Below the pieces are notes generated by a model. That model was not told the DNA's origin and made no database searches. It was given only the letters and a program-made list of their open reading frames with translations. A stretch of 43,209 nucleotides of DNA from Chitinophagales bacterium (lineage in GTDB: Bacteria; Bacteroidota; Bacteroidia; Chitinophagales; JADIYW01), in assembly GCA_019694955.1 (NCBI GenBank), contig JAIBAX010000039.1, positions 1 to 43,209 on the forward strand. Reading direction: 5' to 3'. The position numbers and the translations under genes are program-made. Numbering within the stretch: the stretch's first letter is position 1; every line of letters begins with the position of its first letter. Positions 40,407 through 43,209 of this stretch are shown here, one piece after another.

Positions 40407-41501
40407 ATGAGTCAGGATTTTTTGCCGTTAAATGGTACAGATCACGTAGAATTATATGTCAGCAATGCCAAACAAGCTGCCTACTTTTATCAAAGTGCAT
40501 TTGGGTTTGAACCCGTGGCATACAAAGGTTTAAATAACGGCTTTCAGGATTTTGAGAGTTATGTCGTCCAACAAGATAAAGTGCGGTTGGTACTGACAAG
40601 TCCCCTAAAAGGTGGCACAGCTATTGGCAAACATGTTGACACCCACGGAGATGGCGTAAAAAACATTGCCTTGTGGGTAGATGATGCCGAAAAGGCTTTT
40701 CAAGAAACCGTCAACAGAGGTGCAGAGCCAGATTTCCTTCCCATGGAACTTTCTGATGCCTTTGGTACGGTAAAACTTGCAGGCATCAAGTTATATGGAG
40801 ATACTTCACATGTTTTTGTAGAAAGGAAAAACTATTCAGGTGCTTTCTTACCGGGATATATTCCTATCCGTGCTAAAGGGCCAGTACATCCCGTCGGGTT
40901 TAAATATATCGATCACATGGTGGCGAACGTTGACTGGGGTCAAATGAATACTTGGGTGGAATTCTATGCAAAGGTCATGGGTTTCACACAGCTCATTTCT
41001 TTTGATGACAAGGATATTTCAACAGAATATACGGCTTTGATGAGTAAAGTCATGAGCAACGGCAATGGAAGAATAAAATTTCCTATCAATGAACCTGCCG
41101 AAGGCAAAAAACGCTCTCAAGTAGAAGAATACCTGATGTTTTATGGTGGTTCAGGTGTACAACATATTGCCTTAGCAACGGATGATATCATCGAAACCGT
41201 TGGCGAGTTACAGCGTCGTGGTATAGATTTTCTAACCGTCCCATCTACCTATTATGAGGACTTAATAGAACGGGTTGGCCATATAGATGAAGAAATAAAC
41301 ATCTTGGCGAAACTCGGCATTTTAGTAGATAGAGATGAAGATGGTTATCTATTGCAAATTTTCAGCCAGCCACTACAATCCAGACCAACCTTATTTTTCG
41401 AAATTATTCAGAGAAAAGGCGCAACTTCATTTGGAAAAGGTAACTTTAAAGCATTGTTTGAGGCGATAGAAAGAGAACAAATGGTTAGAGGTACATTATA
41501 A
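40407..41501 (+). CDS. hppD: 4-hydroxyphenylpyruvate dioxygenase
   Basis: The 364-residue Fe(II) enzyme converts 4-hydroxyphenylpyruvate to homogentisate. It has two vicinal-oxygen-chelate domains (about 10-150 and 165-335). The iron ligands are H170 (KYIDHMVANV), H253 (GVQHIALATDD) and E332 (LFFEIIQRKG). The C-terminal helix (GKGNFKALFEAIEREQ) that closes the active site is present. It provides the substrate for the upstream hmgA product. It is followed after 4 bases by the marR gene. Confidence 0.97.
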   Translation: MSQDFLPLNGTDHVELYVSNAKQAAYFYQSAFGFEPVAYKGLNNGFQDFESYVVQQDKVRLVLTSPLKGGTAIGKHVDTHGDGVKNIALWVDDAEKAFQETVNRGAEPDFLPMELSDAFGTVKLAGIKLYGDTSHVFVERKNYSGAFLPGYIPIRAKGPVHPVGFKYIDHMVANVDWGQMNTWVEFYAKVMGFTQLISFDDKDISTEYTALMSKVMSNGNGRIKFPINEPAEGKKRSQVEEYLMFYGGSGVQHIALATDDIIETVGELQRRGIDFLTVPSTYYEDLIERVGHIDEEINILAKLGILVDRDEDGYLLQIFSQPLQSRPTLFFEIIQRKGATSFGKGNFKALFEAIEREQMVRGTL

Positions 41502-41505
41502 TAGC

Positions 41506-41940
41506 ATGCTTATGGATTTAAACTATGGCTTTCTTATTGAGAAAACAGGAAAAAAACTAAAGCAGGAACTTCAAAAGAGGTTTCAGGAAAACGGCAAAGA
41601 CATCACTGTTGACCAGTGGGTTATTTTACTGGAACTGAAAAAATTTCATCTCCTTTCACAGGTGGAATTAGCAGAAAAAACATTTAAGGATGCCCCAACG
41701 GTAACCAGAATCATTGATTTGTTGATTAAAAAAGAACTCGTTATAAAAACCAGCAGTGAGGATGATCGGAGAAAATTCATGGTCAGTTTATCCGAAAAAG
41801 GAAAGCAGGAAGTAGAAATCCTTCTACCCATCGTTCAAAAATTTAGGATTAAAGGCTGGTTTGGATTAACGGAAAACGATGGAATTGCGTTACAAAGAAT
41901 CCTGAACAAAATTATTACCAATATACAACATGGGCACTGA
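41506..41940 (+). CDS. MarR family transcriptional regulator
   Basis: The 144-residue winged-helix protein has the recognition region VELAEKTFKDAPTVTRIIDL and the wing motif SSEDDRRKFMVSLSEKG, with flanking dimerisation helices at both ends. ATG codons at 41506 and 41512 are both possible. It is encoded between hppD and fahA and overlaps fahA by 11 bases, so it very probably controls this operon, perhaps responding to homogentisate or a related aromatic acid (inference). Candidate binding sites lie at 37842-37959. Confidence 0.92.
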   Translation: MLMDLNYGFLIEKTGKKLKQELQKRFQENGKDITVDQWVILLELKKFHLLSQVELAEKTFKDAPTVTRIIDLLIKKELVIKTSSEDDRRKFMVSLSEKGKQEVEILLPIVQKFRIKGWFGLTENDGIALQRILNKIITNIQHGH

Positions 41941-43183
41941 TCTACATACTGCATGTCTCATTCCCATAGAAAAAGGGAGTGATTTCACCATTTATAACCT
42001 ACCGCTCGGTATTTTCTCCTATAAAGGCAAAGAACCAAGGGTAGGAATGGCTATTGGCAATTTCATCATCGATGTACATCAACTCAATAAGGCATCCCTT
42101 TTTGGAAAAAAATACAATAAATCCATCTTCAAATCACCCTATTTAAATGAATACATTGCGCTGGGAAAGGAGCAGCATTTATTGGTTCGTCAGCGCATTC
42201 AGGAATTGCTCACCGGTGCTTTTCCAAAAATTTTCAAGAAAAGAAACCAGTGGTTGATAGAACAATCCATTGCCACCATGCACTTCCCTGTACAAACAGG
42301 CGATTATACTGATTTTTACTCCGGAGAGCATCATGCGGCAAATGTTGGCAAGTTGTTTAGAAAAAATGAAGCACCCCTACTGCCCAACTGGAAGCATTTA
42401 CCAGTAGCCTATCATGGGAGAAGTTCCAGCCTTATTGTTTCCGGCAAAAGCATCCATCGCCCAAAAGGGCAAATACTAAACAAAGACAATCAACCCATTT
42501 ATTCGCCCAGTAAATGCATGGATTTTGAGTTAGAATTGGCATTTATCATCGGCAAAAACAGCCAGCAAGGACACCCAATTTCAACAGCAGAAGCGGATGA
42601 CTATATCTTCGGTTATGTTTTGCTAAACGACTGGTCGGCGCGAGATATTCAAAGATGGGAATATGTTCCGCTGGGACCATTCTTAGGTAAAAATTTCGCC
42701 ACTTCTATCTCTCATTGGGTGGTCACTTCGCAAGCTTTGCAACCGTTTCTCTGTGAACACCCCCAACAGATACCGGAAGTACTCCCCTACTTACAACAAG
42801 AAGGAAAACAGTTTCTGGACATTGCCTTGCAAGTTGACATCAAAACGCAGAAGGGTCATCAAAAAACAGTTACGAAAACCAATGCTACCGAATTGTATTG
42901 GAGTCCGGCACAGCAGTTGGCACATCATACGGTAAACGGTTGTAATGTAAGAATCGGTGATATCATGGCTTCCGGCACCATTAGTGGCGCGTTAGAAGGC
43001 ACTTGGGGAAGTTTATTAGAAACGACCTACAATGGCACTAAAGCCATCGAAATCGGCAAAGAAACCCGAACCTTCTTAGAAGATGGCGATACCGTCATCC
43101 TTCGCGGTCATGCCGGAGAAGATGCATTCCGGGTGGGTTTTGGCACCGTAGAAAATCAACTTTTACCTGTAATAGAAAAATAA
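41930..43183 (+). CDS. fahA: Fumarylacetoacetase
   Basis: The 417-residue enzyme hydrolyses fumarylacetoacetate to fumarate and acetoacetate, the last step of tyrosine breakdown. An SH3-like N-terminal domain (about 1-115; IYNLPLGIFSYKGKEPRVGM) precedes the catalytic domain: DYTDFYSGEHHAANVGKLF has the metal ligand D128 and the base H135, CMDFELELAFIIG has the two ligand glutamates, and LNDWSARDIQRWEYVPLGPF contains a further ligand aspartate. The start ATG lies inside the end of marR, giving translational coupling. The isomerase acting between hmgA and fahA products is not in the window. Confidence 0.96.
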   Translation: MGTDLHTACLIPIEKGSDFTIYNLPLGIFSYKGKEPRVGMAIGNFIIDVHQLNKASLFGKKYNKSIFKSPYLNEYIALGKEQHLLVRQRIQELLTGAFPKIFKKRNQWLIEQSIATMHFPVQTGDYTDFYSGEHHAANVGKLFRKNEAPLLPNWKHLPVAYHGRSSSLIVSGKSIHRPKGQILNKDNQPIYSPSKCMDFELELAFIIGKNSQQGHPISTAEADDYIFGYVLLNDWSARDIQRWEYVPLGPFLGKNFATSISHWVVTSQALQPFLCEHPQQIPEVLPYLQQEGKQFLDIALQVDIKTQKGHQKTVTKTNATELYWSPAQQLAHHTVNGCNVRIGDIMASGTISGALEGTWGSLLETTYNGTKAIEIGKETRTFLEDGDTVILRGHAGEDAFRVGFGTVENQLLPVIEK

Positions 43184-43187
43184 GACC

Positions 43188-43209
43188 ATGTACAACCTAA
43201 CACAGCAAT
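43188..43209 (+). CDS. Start of a further operon gene, cut by the window edge
   Basis: ATG at 43188 follows the fahA stop by 4 bases and opens a frame reading MYNLTQQ up to the window end. The tight spacing suggests another gene of the same operon. Seven residues are too few to identify it. Confidence 0.4.

Overview
The window comes from a Bacteroidota chromosome, plausibly order Chitinophagales or a relative (tentative). The evidence is secreted proteins with C-terminal type IX secretion (T9SS) sorting domains, an SprB-like module, lipoproteins of Bacteroidota-type families (DUF4476, DUF5995, PKD), a DUF3810 protein, and promoters of the Bacteroidota form TAnnTTTG. The sequence is AT-rich, most strongly at 1-6.5 kb. 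No tRNA, rRNA or CRISPR array was seen.

Left part (1-12.9 kb). A delta-60-repeat T9SS protein lacks a proper 5' end. It is followed by a decayed fragment of the PKD lipoprotein gene found 1.5 kb away, a DUF4476 protein, a 96-bp tandem repeat array, the intact PKD lipoprotein, and four small AT-rich genes of unknown function. Then come topoisomerase IV subunit A, a coupled membrane-protein/DUF3810 pair, an alpha/beta hydrolase and a single-cysteine thioredoxin-like protein.

Defence island (12.9-22.2 kb, all on the minus strand). A type I restriction-modification operon runs hsdM, Fic, hsdS, a broken DUF1016 nuclease gene, hsdR. Upstream is a frameshifted putative abortive-infection (AbiC-like) gene. 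Each of the two defence units is followed directly, past its 3' end, by a copy of the same noncoding element of 133-161 bp. Its ends are conserved and partly complementary and its middle varies, in the manner of cassette recombination sites. This is the most interesting signal in the window.

Central part (22.2-33 kb). This holds structured intergenic repeats, a family 31 glycosidase in an operon with a T9SS-sorted secreted protein, a divergent beta-helix protein, a DUF5995 lipoprotein, and a minus-strand run of chorismate synthase, a giant TraB/GumN-type protein and a DinB-fold protein.

Right part (34-43.2 kb). This holds glutamate formimidoyltransferase, a SulP transporter with a beta-carbonic anhydrase (probably bicarbonate supply or pH control), a small exported protein, and a plus-strand operon for tyrosine/homogentisate breakdown: Glu/Leu/Phe-type dehydrogenase, homogentisate 1,2-dioxygenase, 4-hydroxyphenylpyruvate dioxygenase, a MarR regulator and fumarylacetoacetase. 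That operon continues past the window edge.
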